From positions 64,559,001-64,623,000 of the forward strand of contig NC_088918.1 in assembly GCF_963576675.1 (NCBI RefSeq): 64,000 bases of DNA. The letters are read 5' to 3'. The stretch is from Euphorbia lathyris. Its lineage: Eukaryota; Streptophyta; Magnoliopsida; Malpighiales; Euphorbiaceae. Below, piece by piece: positions 34,372 to 45,720 of this stretch. Position numbers and translations under genes: made by a program. Numbering within the stretch: position 1 is the first letter of the stretch; each line of letters opens with the position of its first letter. The notes beneath the pieces are model-generated. The model was not told where the DNA came from, did not search any database, and saw nothing but the letters and a program-made list of their open reading frames with translations.

Positions 34372-35283
34372 CTTATAAATCAATTTCCAAGTACTTTTCT
34401 TCAATTACATCCTTCAAAAATATACTCAAATTTATCAAAATATCACATATACTCAAATCTAAAAACATAAATAATATATATATACTTTTGTTCATAAATC
34501 AATTATCAATAAAAAAAATCAATACATTTCCCTTTAAATTCTACTCTTTAAAATATCAATTCTTACACAACTATTAGTCAGATATACTAAATTCATCAAA
34601 ATAAAACCCAAATCATATATACATATATGTATATTATAGGTTGAAATTTGCATGCAAAGACATATATGTACATATTCTTGAACATAGTAAAAATTCATAT
34701 TAAAACTAAATCATAAAACCTCATTTAATCAAATGCATGGTAAAAAAATCACAAAAAAAAATCAATTTCGGGAAAATATAGAGTGATATATACATATATA
34801 TACATAAAAACTCAAAAGGGTAGTTGATAGTTACTTACTTTTACAAAGAAAAGAAGAACAACACCCTAAGAACTCATTTTCTTGCTTAGTATCTGCCTAG
34901 CTCCAATCTAATCTATAGAGCTTCAAATAAAAATCCCACCATACACAATGTGTATTAGGATTTCTAGAAGCTACTGTAAAAATATCAGCACGATTAGACG
35001 GTTCAATCTCTTGATATCAAGGAATCAGTGCTGCTAGGTATATTTAGGTGCATGAATAGAGAAGAATGAGAAAGGCAAAGATGTCCCAATAAGGTAAAAT
35101 ATCTCTTTTGGTCCCTCTAAACTTTAATTTCTTTTAAAACTTACTCTAAATTTTTAATTTTACACTTAAAACATAAAATTAGCCTCCAAACTATATCCAT
35201 AATACTCAATTAACTCATTAATTAATAAATAACTGTAATATAATTTTATATTAGGGTATAATAACTAAGATTAAGGACAGGGA
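33708..35283. other. AT-rich sequence, no gene; includes (TA)n at 34329-34370
   Basis: Several TA-rich tracts and no coding frame. May be interior of the tentative TGTCACA-ended element. Confidence 0.4.
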
Positions 35284-35290
35284 TGTGACA

Positions 35291-36530
35291 AATGACGTAC
35301 ATGAGGAATTGATTTCAAGGCTATTTGTATATTGATTATTTTTAAGTATTAAATTTTATTTTTTATTATTAAAAATTATGTATATTTAGGAGGGTTTATA
35401 TGGGCTGAGCTTGGGAATCGATTTTTAAGCTCGAGCCCAACCAGCCCTGAGCCCGCCTAAATTACTAGTGGACTGGGCTTGGACTGGGGACTTTTATAGA
35501 AAAACCCGTCTGGCCCGGTCCAGCCCGACCCATGGCCAGGACTAGCAGTTACCAGTTCCTCGATGGCCATGTCGCATCCACCATCTCAACGACTATCACC
35601 ACATCCTCGCCTCTTTTTCTCTTCCAAAACCTACTCATAACTTCTCTTTCCACAAACAATTTTCAACACAACCGTAAATTCCCTCAATGATAACACTGTG
35701 ATTTCATCACCTACTCTACCATCATCATTCAACTTTCCAAATCTTACCTGACATTAATTTAATGACCAACCTCAGTGCCACCAATTTCATGTGACGGGCA
35801 GCACACATAATGTTATTGCTCAAAGGTTATCGCCTTGCTCAGCATGTTGATGACAAACACATACCACCATAAAAAAACCCCATAATAAATGACTTTCCTA
35901 TACAGAAAATTATCTATTATACATTTACCGGTAACTTTTCTATTTCTATATAGAGAATTACCTATTATACATTTACCTACACAATATACGCATCAGAAAT
36001 ATAGTTCAAGAATTATTTTATTTCTCTTTTCAAATTTTTTGGAAAGTATTTATTTTTTCAATTGAGAAGTACAACAGGTTTTTATGAAAGACAAGTTATC
36101 TAATAATTGGTGTTTGGTGAGAACAAATATAGGAAAAGAACATCATATAATAAATGTAAAGAAAAGTGTGTTACTTATATAGAGATGGTGCTCCATGAAA
36201 TTTTCAAAATTTTTTTTATATAGATTTTAAATAAAGAGAGAGTAGAGTGTTGAATATTTGATATAAAGATTGTATAGTTGAATCTTTTAGTTGATGATTC
36301 TAATTGGTTAATAAAGAAAGATAATGTTATTTAAATTTAAATTAATCTCTTTTAGTTGATGATTTTAATCATAAACTAATTCTTTTCTAATACAATATTG
36401 AACTTACATTTTCTTCAAAAATACAAGTATATCCTCTTTGCCACAAACTCTAAAAGAATGACATCATTGTTAATGAGTTGAGTAATAAAATACATATATA
36501 CATACATAAAAGCTTGTATATTTTAGGGGT
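35291..36530. other. Region upstream of the NPF gene, no gene seen
   Basis: A GC-richer patch at 35395-35540 (GGGCTGAGC, GAGCCC, GGACTGGGC) resembles one end of old hAT-type MITEs, but no partner is clear. A 50-base block with TCTATTATACATTTACC is repeated near 35910 and 35960. Confidence 0.4.
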
Positions 36531-36543
36531 GGAAGAAGAATAT

Positions 36544-36553
36544 TATATAAATA
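36544..36553 (+). promoter_or_regulatory. Candidate TATA box of the NPF gene
   Basis: TATATAAATA about 140 bases before the ATG. A second candidate, CTATAAAAG at 36638-36646, is only about 45 bases upstream and would leave a very short leader. I favour the first. Confidence 0.4.
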
Positions 36554-36690
36554 AACATAGAAAGGTAATATGAAAAATAACAGATTTAAAATTGCAAAAA
36601 AAGGTAAAGTCAAAAAAATGGGAAAAAAAAAAAGTGTCTATAAAAGGGATAAGAAGCAAAGCTGCTTTACTCCTCAAGGAAGTGGGAGAG

Positions 36691-39600
36691 ATGGAAGGAA
36701 CAACAGTTAAAAATAAAAATGAGAAATGGGTTTATGATTCTTCTGTCGATTATAAAGGAAATCTTCCTCTCCGATCCTCCACCGGTGTCTGGAAAGCTTC
36801 TCTCTTTATCATCGGTAATCTTAATATTTATCTCTATATTGAACTAATTCTTTCTTATTTCATTCTTTGTTTCGTAATACTCAAATCTGTTGCACTCAAA
36901 TTCTTGGTATTTTGCATTTTGTGTCAGTTTCCCTTTCCATTATTGTTTCCTAGCTTTTTAGAAATAACCTTTCTGGCTGTCAGTTTCCATTTTCATTTCC
37001 GTGCAAATATATTTTCTTGTTCTTGAATTCATCTATTCTTTTCCATATACTGCATGAGATCCTGAATTTTTACTTTGACCAATTCTGCATCAATATGTTA
37101 GGTTTTCTTTTTTGGCTTAATACATCAATTATGATATCTGAATTTGTTCAAAATGGTTGATTGACCCTCTAAATTTACATGTTATCTCATTAGCCCCTAA
37201 ACTTGTTTAAAGTGTCATGATTAAGTTCCTAAAATATACAAAACAGAAAGTTAATTTGTTTTAAAAACTTAAAATCACGAATTAGGTATTTGTTTTTTAA
37301 GTTTTTAATTTTTTTACGGATTTAAATAAATTGCAATTTGTATCACTTTAAACAAGTTCAGGAGACAAATGGATCATTGTAAGCAAGTTCAAAGGGGCAA
37401 TAGATCATTTTAAATAAATTCAGGTGGTCAATAGGTTATGTTAAACAAATTAAGAGAGCTAATAAAACATCATATAAGGTTACGGGGTCAATCAAACTTT
37501 TTGAAAAAGTTCGAAAGGGCTTTCAATGTTTTAAGTTTTTTTTTTTTTTTTAACATTTAATTTTTGGATTCCAGCCTCACGAGGAAAGCTATCCAAATAA
37601 CCATTCTTTCCATATAGGAAAAAAATTAATTGAGAGCTTCTTTAAGGGCTTTAAGGATAGAGAACTCTTAACCACTTCTAACTTTTGAATTTTTCTTAGT
37701 AATTGATAACTCAATCTACAATGGAAATTTGACATATATTATAACAGCCTCATGCAGATATTATTATTCACACGTTTTGTCTATATATATTAAAAGAAAA
37801 CATTATATTAATATAGCCTAGTCAATAATTTTTTATTACCGTGCGAAATTCAATTCATTCATATCCTTAATATTCTTTAGAATCACTCCTTACACAACCT
37901 TTACACACTGGTGTAATCCTCTCATGACCGAATCATTATTATAGACCTGCCATCTTCTGTCTGATTCATCGCAAATCAACACGTTATAACACCACATAAC
38001 TGGATCGGTTAACCTTATTTTGGATGGATAATACATGGATACAGTACTTATCAATATTAACCTTATTTTGGTTTTATTTGAGACATTAAAATTAAAATTT
38101 ATAGTTGAATCCGCACAAAGTTAGGTGAAAAGGGACCACTGGCTCGCAACACCACAACCATACATGGTTGCTTCATACAATGCCATTGTCTACTCTTATC
38201 ATAATTCAAACATGTGTACATTTTTTTAAAATTAAATTAATTAATTCATTAGTGGGATAAATTGATTAATTATTATTAATTGATTCACAAAACAATTGGA
38301 GAATGTTTATTCCTAAAATTCCTTTTTCATCAATGAATTCTAAGTCTATATGATTAAATTTGACTATTCTAAAATAATTTACTTTTCTCCTTTTTGTATG
38401 GAAATTAAATTAACTGACACATAGTTATTGATAATATATATAATTAGTGATAAAAGTAAATTAGCTTTGAGTGGATAAAATTATTATGTGCTTTCTTTAA
38501 TAAAGTGATGCTTTACAGATGCATTACTGTTCAATAATATGGGGGAAAAGAAAAGATTAGCTAGAGATTTAATTAATTGATTCAAAATTATAGAGATTGG
38601 GGAACATATGCTTAACTAGTATGGTCCTACTCCTACTGAGGGGTGATGGGAAACACTGTCACTAAATCTGGTCCACAATTTATAATAGCATCAAACTTTT
38701 GTTTCTTTCTATCCTTACAATCCCATCAAATAACTACCTGTTAAATCCAGAAACTATTTCTTTTAATTCGATTGATGTACTCGAGTACATCGTTGGTTCA
38801 GCTGTTCAGATCTATTGTTTGTTATTATTATTGCTAAATTCGTCATTAAGCGTTGAGTAATTTGATTTAATTTATGTTAATTTGATTTAAAATAATGATT
38901 ATTAATGCAGCAATTGAGTTTGCTGAGAGGTTGAGTTACTTTGGAATAGCAACAAGTTTAATAATATACATGACAAAAGTGATGCATGAAGATTTAAAGA
39001 CAGCAGCAAGAAGTGTAAACTACTGGTCTGGAGTTACAACTTTGATGCCACTTTTTGGAGGTTTTGTTGCAGATGCTTACTTAGGCAGATTCTCCACTGT
39101 TTTTGTCTCCTCCATTGTTTATCTTATGGTATTATCCATTCTTTTTACATTTTTTCATATACCATCTAAATATAAACAGATTTTTCCAATAGCAAATAAT
39201 AAACCCTAACAACAGCAGGAGTAAATAACAAATAAATCAAACGTGTCCTAAAATAAAACTATAATTTTATCATAACAAGCCTATAGGTGTGTTCATCGAT
39301 CGGTTCGGTCTGAAAACCAAACCGAACCAAAATAACTGAAAACCGAATAGCCTTAAAAATAAAAACCGAACCTAACCGAATAATAATAATTAACCAAACC
39401 GAACTGTCCGAATGATTTTGGTTGGTTCGGTTCAGTTATTCGGTTTCCTTATATTAAAATATTTCATTATTTCTATATAAGGTTAATATTACACTATTAA
39501 TGATATTGCTTGTTATTTACTTTACGGTGTCTTCTATGGTTACTTTGTTTGACAAAGTAAGCTTTACTTTGTTTCTTCTACCATCGGATGAGCTTACTTT

Positions 39601-42600
39601 GTCAAAGTTTATCACCATCCAATGGTAGAAAAAACAAAGTAATGCTTACTTTGTTAAAAACAAAGTATAAGCATAGCCTAACCCTTGGATGATGGATTAG
39701 AAAATTAATCCAATGGTGAAAACACATAAAGTAAGGCTTACTTTATTAAAAACAAAGTAAGCATATTCTTTATTGAAAGTAACTAACTTTTTATTGAAAG
39801 AAAAAATTATAGAAATTTTATATAGAAATGAAATCAATTTCAAATATGATTGGTAGGTAAACATTAAATCGACTAATAAAATAATCAGTTGTAGTTAATC
39901 CAAGAAATATCATGCTTAACAAAAATCTCAATAATATAATTCTTAATCAAATATAACTTAGAACAATAAACAACATACACCAATTATATAATAATAAATC
40001 TAATTTCTAATTATACTAAATCTATTTCGGTTTGTTCGGTTAATTCAGTAATTTTGATTTAAAAACCGAACCGACTGAAATTACCGAAATATTATAAAAA
40101 CTACAACCGAAACCGAACCTAATAGACTGAAAAACCGAAATTCACCGGTTCAGCCGGTTATTTCGGTCCAGTTCGGTTTTTGAACACCCCTACAAGCCCA
40201 TATTAAGGGGATGCCAAGGGCAACAGTGCCAATCCTCCTTACGGGTGGTGCCCGTGGCTGAGATAATGGGAAATATGATCACAATATACTTATTTATTTA
40301 TTATTTTTCTAACAATGGGTAAAATAAATTGACAGGGGTTGATTCTGCTAACAATGTCACAACTTGTACCAAATCTAAAAGTATGTAAAATAGAAGGATG
40401 TGAAGAACCAAGAAAGATTCACGAAATAGTGTTCTTCATAGCCTTATACTTAATCTCAATAGGAACAGGAGGGCATAAGCCTGCATTAGAAAGTTTTGGA
40501 GCAGACCAATTTGATGATGAACATCTTCAAGAAAGAAAGAAGAAATTATCATTTTTCAATTGGTGGAACTTTGGCTTATGTGCTGGTATTCTTCTTGGTG
40601 TCACTGTAATAATCTACATTGAAGATCATGTTAGCTGGGGTTTGGGTTATATTGTTCTTACTGCTGTTTTGGCTCTATCACTTGTCATCTTCATCGTCGG
40701 AAGGCCGTTTTACCGGTACCGGAAACCTACCGGGAGTCCCTTGACACCTTTGTTACATGTTCTTGTTGCTGCTGTTAAGAAAAGAAAACTGCCGTATCCT
40801 TCTAGTCCTTCGGAGTTATATGAAGAGCCCAAGTCTGATTCTAATAAAGGAAGGCTTCTCTGCCATACCACAAAGCTTAGGTAATTTTACTTTTTTTTTG
40901 GTTGCTGGTTAGGTAATTTTACTTGTTAAATATATCAAATTAAAGGAATTAAGGGTTAAAATGATTTTTAAAGGTTGAGACCACCATGAATTTAATACAA
41001 AATCAAATTTTAAGTATCCATTTAACCCTTGAATCGGTAAATTATAATAAATTAGCCTTATTATAATCCGTTTTCATATCTAATATTTCTATTAGGCTGA
41101 TTTGTTAAAATATGCCAAATTTAAAGCTGAATTGATATTTGATATTTGATTTAGACTAAATTAATCATCGCTGGTAATTTTAAGGGTTACTTTGACTGGT
41201 AATTTCAAATTAAAGTGTCAAACTAATACCAATAAGGAAACGAAGGAATCAAAATTGACGCAGCTAGAACAAATAAACTCTGTTTGGATTGTTAAATCAT
41301 GCACAATTACCAATCAAAACCTTCAAAATTTGACAACAAACTTTGAAAAACGAGCTTAAATTCTTATTAATGATAAAATGACTAATACATTCGGAATTAT
41401 GTTTTAAATCGATAAACCTAATCGTAATACTAATTCCAATGGTAGAAGGAAAAGCTAACCCTAATTCTAAATGTGAAAGGAAAGAAAATAGAAAATTTAC
41501 AGAAAAAAAAAACCTTAAAAATGTTAAAATGCGTTTTTGAGGCCCTAAACGGATGAATTTAACCATAATGGGAGGGAACTTATGGCAAAGCGACCACTTT
41601 TGAATGTTGTCCGTTTCCAATCAAATTAGGGTCCGAAAATACAAAAATACAAACGTTGCAAATTCATGTGAAATCATCTACTCTCTTCGTTCCACAATAC
41701 ATGTTTTTCTAGATAATTTTTTTTGTTCTACAATACATGACATTTTGCTTCAATCTACGCACATTAATTTATTTTTACCAAATATACCCTTATTTAAGTT
41801 GATCTTACGCCTTGGAATATATAAAGTTACCGGTGGATAAAATTAATACAAAAGTAACAAAACCTTTTTACTTAAAATTAATTGCATTTCTTAATTAGCG
41901 TGCATTAACCTTAAAAGACATGTATTATAAAACAGAAGGAGTATCATATTTATCTAAAAACTTGAATTCTAAGTCCTTCACTCCATCAAACATCCTCCAA
42001 AGAAAAATTACTAATAAATAAATTAAATGAACTAAATTAATCCTTCTAGTATATTAAAAAAAAATTGATAAACAAGTTGATTTGTAGCAAGTTAATCTTA
42101 TCACTAAAACGTTGTAATCTCCCATTCCAGATTTCTTGACAAAGCAGCAATTATAGAAGACGAACCCCAAAAGCAAAGTTCATGGAGATTAGCAACAGTA
42201 ACAAATGTAGAAGAAATGAAACTAATCCTAAACATGGTTCCAATATGGCTAGTCACATTACCATTCGGAATCTGCGTAGCCCAAATGTCCACATTCTTCA
42301 TCAAACAAAGCACAACCCTCAACCGAAAACTCGGCAACGGCAACTTCCTAATCCCACCAGCCTCCATTTTCGCCCTGGGAGCAATCGGTATGATCATATC
42401 CGTCACAACCTACGAGAAAATCCTCGTACCAGTACTAAGAAGAGTAACAGGAAACGAAAGAGGAATCAACATCCTCCAAAGAATCGGAATTGGAATGGCA
42501 TTCTCAATAGCTGCAATGACAGTAGCAGCATTAGTTGAAAGAAAAAGACTGAGTAAAGGTCCATCTTCATCATCATCAATGAGTGTGTTTTGGTTAGCTC

Positions 42601-42983
42601 CACAGTTTCTGATATTCGGAATGGGAGATGGGTTTACACTGGTGGGATTGCAGGAGTATTTTTATGATCAAGTTCCTGATTCAATGAGGAGTTTAGGGAT
42701 TGCTTTTTATCTTAGTGTGATTGGGGCTGCTAATTTTCTGAGTAGTTTGTTGATTACTGTTGTGGATCGTGTTACTGGTAAGTATGGAAAGAGTTGGTTT
42801 GGGAAGGATTTGAATACGAGCCATTTAGACTATTTTTACTGGCTTTTAGCTGCTATGGCTACTGTTAATTTGGGGGTTTATGTGGTTCTTGCTAGGAAGT
42901 ATTGTTATAAGAATGTGAAAAAGAGTGTTGTTGTTGCTGATTGTTCTGTTGATGATGAAGATTGGAATAGTTCTATTCCTTGA
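36691..42983 (+). CDS. NRT1/PTR family (NPF) proton-coupled transporter, subfamily 5-like, four exons
   Basis: Coding exons 36691-36814, 38911-39128, 40336-40880 and 42131-42983 join in phase (1, 0, 2) with GT-AG introns and give 579 residues, the normal NPF length. The ATG begins MEGTTVKNKNEKWVYDSS; NPF5 proteins start similarly before PLRSSTGVWKASLFII. Exon 2 carries the proton-coupling ExxER motif (EFAER in IEFAERLSYFG) and MPLFGGFVADAYLGR; exon 3 has GTGGHKPALESFGADQFDDE and FNWWNFGLCAG; exon 4 has YEKILVPVLRR, GNERGINILQRIGIGM and EYFYDQVPDSMRSLGIAFYL. The family are 12-helix plasma-membrane or tonoplast carriers for nitrate, di/tripeptides or other small solutes; the substrate cannot be told from sequence. 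No stop or frameshift was seen, so I take it as functional. Introns 1-3 are swollen by transposons. Confidence 0.92.
37114..37535. mobile_element. Small terminal-inverted-repeat element in NPF intron 1
   Basis: Left GGCTTAATACATCAATTATG pairs with the reverse complement of the right end (CTTAAAACATTGAAAGCC), and TTGATTGACCC lies at both shoulders. Target duplication cannot be read because both flanks are T runs. Probably Mutator-like or another MITE class. Confidence 0.55.
37600..38880. other. Rest of NPF intron 1
   Basis: AT-rich intron sequence without other recognised features. Confidence 0.5.
39284..40192. mobile_element. hAT-type MITE in NPF intron 2
   Basis: Left TAGGTGTGTTCA and right TGAACACCCCTA are inverted ends; CGGTTCGGTT/AACCGAAC words fill both shoulders. 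CAAGCCTA (39276-39283) and CAAGCCCA (40193-40200) form an 8-bp duplication with one change. Length 909 bp, no transposase. A smaller MITE sits inside. Confidence 0.8.
39537..39673. mobile_element. TA-flanked MITE nested in the intron-2 hAT element
   Basis: Inverted ends (T)GGTTACTTTGTTT...AACAAAGTATAAGCA, flanked by TA. A close relative lies at 58687-58824. A partial third arm (GTAAGGCTTACTTTATT...AACAAAGTAAGCATA) lies at about 39725-39765. Confidence 0.65.
40930..41680. other. Rest of NPF intron 3
   Basis: AT-rich. A minus-strand frame at 41297-41620 has no family signature and I treat it as chance. Confidence 0.5.
41681..41941. mobile_element. Stowaway MITE in NPF intron 3
   Basis: CTCTCTTCGTTCCACAATAC on the left and the reverse complement of the right end, CTCCTTCTGTTTTATAATAC, match the Stowaway consensus CTCCCTCCGTTCC. 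It is flanked by TA (41679-41680, 41942-41943) and 261 bp long. Confidence 0.85.
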
Positions 42984-43589
42984 CACTTGTGTTTCTCATA
43001 TATTTATAGATATAAGATATAAGATATAGATGTTCTGTTCTTGTTTTCTTTATCATGTATTATTCAATAATGATTCCTGTTTAATATAATGATAAGTATA
43101 ATTATATTTTTGTCATTTTATTTAGTGTTTTCATGATGGATTGATGAATGTTGAGAATAATATATTTTTGTTATTTCAATTATGGAGAGTTGGACGAACT
43201 TTCTTGTGTAACACTAGTGAATCTACATATATAACTTGATCTGCAGCAACTCCCCCCAAAGACAAAACCATATGTAACATATAGGACGGTGAAAACGGTC
43301 ATGTAACCGTTTGAAAAGTTTAAGGTGATAGTTAAAGCCTAACATAGATCTTATATTAATATCTGACATACCTTTGTACGCGAATACTCGTTGGAGTTGC
43401 AGCATGCACAACACAGCGAATCCTCGATCATTTGGTCTAAGAGACTCTGATACTATGTCAATGGACCAATTGAACTAAAAACTCAAGCTAACAATTAAGG
43501 CTCAATCATAGATCTTATATTAAACATCCTAATATTATCAGACCGGCTGACATGGTCATTCTATATGAAGATGGCCTGAATCCTTGTTT
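42984..43589. other. NPF 3' flank with remnant of repetitive DNA
   Basis: AATAAT-type polyadenylation signals near 43065-43080 follow the stop. From about 43430 GACTCTGATACTATGTCA resembles the complement of a retrotransposon primer-binding site (TGGTATCAGAG), and ATAGATCTTATATTA occurs twice (43345, 43507), so an old LTR element remnant is likely. Confidence 0.45.
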
Positions 43590-44522
43590 CACTATGCCAA
43601 ACCCCCCTTCAGACGACGGTTAGAAACCGTCATCCCGCGAGATATAAATCTCTCACATAGACGACGGTTAGGTTCTGTCATTTGAAAATACTATACATGA
43701 TATCAGCCTAGTTTCGTACTGTCATATGAATATTGTTACGATGCATCTTTTTATTTATTAACGTCACCTTTAATGTCATCACATGACATACTAATAATTA
43801 AAAATGTCAAGTAGCTATATGGAAAATTGGCATATTGGTATTCGCGGTGACAGTTTTTATAATAATTTCTGTCGTGGTAACTTGTATCAGATGGCATAAG
43901 TCTTAATCAATCATGTCAATAGATTTATTTTAGATGACAGATTGTTTTATTTTAATGTCTTTTTATTGTTGTTTAGATGATATTTTTTTAACCGTAAATG
44001 TCACTTCTTGCCTTCTTCTTCAAATGAATCTGGAAATGAACAATAATCAAATGAACAAGAATTTATGTATATCAATGATTTTAATTTTATTGGAGACTAA
44101 TGCTTACAATTTGTTTACATTTGAACTACACAAATTTCTGATTGTAGTAAGATAAAAAAAAATAAGCAATGTACATCTCCAAATCTGTCAATATGTAAAT
44201 CTTTCAAGAGGCATGGTGGTGTTGATTGGAAGCCAAATCCAACTTGATCTGCAGTATATCTAAGTCATCATTTCCTAGAATCCCCAAAGTCTTGATATCC
44301 GCAAAACCAATTGATGATGCTCATTAATTACGTATCGTATACAGATAGACCTAATTAATCTCATTTTACCCTTTCTCCATTTTGAGACCCTTCACTTACC
44401 CACCCACATTATAAATATGAAGCGTTTAACAATTCTCAAGAGTCACGCAGGGCAACCTAACACTATACTTACTCTAGTTATATCGAGCAAGGATAGACTT
44501 ATAAGGAACCTCTATCGTAATT

Positions 44523-45177
44523 TTGAGTTTGCCCTACTCCGATGAGGCACCCAGGTGGATTGTCAATATATATGCAGGTCCTGATCGTCGGCAATGGACT
44601 GTCGTGATGAAGGGCCCTCCAAACACCCCTTATGAAGGAGGTGTATTCATAGTCCACATGGACTTCCCTGTCGATTTCCCCTCCACACATCTAGTTGTAA
44701 GAATATGCATAAACTTGTTAACACACATAAATCAGTTCATATATATGCAAATACACTCATGACATTACTATTGTTCGCAGGTCATATTCAGGACCAAAAT
44801 TTATCATCCTAATATCGGTCCCTTGAGGCGTGTTTCTATGCCCCAGCTACTTGATCACCCTGCCCATAGTATTCCCACGGTAAGATGATGCTATAAATCT
44901 GTGCATTTGGGGTCTAATTTATCTATTCATGTTTGGGGTCTAGTTTATCTACTCATGTCTGGGGTCTAATTTAATTTATCTATGCATTTTATAGCTGTTG
45001 TGGAATATTTATGGACTGCTGGTAGAGCCCTTCATTGAGGGGCCATTTCCTGGCCGAGAGCGAATTACTGAACGATACATCAGCAACAGGTCAGGTTATG
45101 TAGCAACTTCCAAGAGATGGACTAAAGAGCAGGGGAATGATGTGCAAATAGCGTGCAAGGGGGGCATTATGATGTGA
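44523..45177 (+). CDS. E2-like (ubiquitin-conjugating fold) gene captured in the CACTA element; catalytic Cys replaced by Ser
   Basis: Three in-frame exons 44523-44696, 44781-44879 and 44995-45177, joined by GT-AG introns in phase 0, give about 151 residues. Exon 1 holds WTVVMKGPPNTPYEGGVF, the E2 strand region; exon 2 holds FRTKIYHPNI with the conserved HPN; exon 3 holds the C-terminal helices (LLWNIYGLLVEPF, then ATSKRWTKEQG). Eight residues after HPN, where active E2 enzymes have the thioester cysteine (ICLD), the sequence is VSMP, so serine takes its place. The first codon shown is not ATG; the usual N-terminal helix may lie just upstream in another frame (44486-44520), so the start is uncertain or lost. 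The last 20 or so residues run into transposon repeats. Likely catalytically dead as an E2; could be a pseudogene or a UEV-like adaptor. Confidence 0.65.
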
Positions 45178-45720
45178 CGTGCGAATAGCGTACAAGGGGG
45201 GCGTGATGTGCGAATAGCAAGGAGATTTTGATGTTGGGCAACCATTGAGTTGGATGTGTGGACTAGTGGATGGGCATAGAGCCAATCTTAAATAACAGAA
45301 TGATTACTGATTACAAATGTACTTGGTAATCAATCTGATCTTCAATGTTGGCTCCATGCCCCGCCAGTATTCGACGCCATTTAACTCTAATGGTTCCCCA
45401 TCATCCAGATTTCCTTGGTTACCATCTGCATATTCTTGAAGAAAGGAGATTTGGATGCCAAAGAAACACTGAGCTGGATGGTGTGGACTACTAGATGGGC
45501 ATAGAGCCATTCTTGAAGAACATAATGATTACTGATTACAAATCTACTTGGTAATCAATCTGATCTTCAATGTTGGCTCCATGCCCCTCCAATATTCTAC
45601 TCCATCCATCCAGCTCCAGTGTTTCTTTAGCATCTAAATCTCCTTTCTATTCGCGCATCAAGCCCCCCCTTGTATGCTATTCGCACGTCACATCATAATG
45701 CCCCCCTTGCACGCTATCCT
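45133..45720. repeat. Nested inverted and direct repeats inside the CACTA element
   Basis: 45133-45235 (GCAAGGGGGGCATTATGATG, GTGCGAATAGC) is inverted at about 45645-45718. Between these arms, about 110 bp starting GGACTAGTGGATGGGCATAG (45260) is repeated directly at about 45485 (GGACTACTAGATGGGCATAG). The stop of the E2-like gene lies in the left arm. Confidence 0.75.

Larger units (their letters stand above)
24165..35290. repeat. Possible outer element with TGTCACA...TGTGACA ends
   Basis: TGTCACA at 24165-24171 and TGTGACA at 35284-35290 form a 7-bp inverted pair. Leaving out the nested Mutator-like and hAT elements, about 2 kb of AT-rich DNA lies between them. LTRs of plant retrotransposons often start TGTCACA, so a solo LTR is one reading. 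No target-site duplication is visible (flanks AAGGC and AATGA), so this is tentative. Confidence 0.25.

Noticed and set aside
35395..35540. hAT MITE end with GGGCTGAGC / GAGCCC words
   Set aside because: Only one degenerate arm is visible and no duplication, so I do not call an element.
36592..36690. Upstream extension of NPF exon 1 (start at 36592)
   Set aside because: It has no ATG at that point, encodes a Lys-rich run from A-rich leader DNA, and NPF proteins start close to MEGTT; the ATG at 36691 fits.
41297..41620. Minus-strand frame of 107 codons in NPF intron 3
   Set aside because: No recognisable motif, AT-rich composition, inside an intron.
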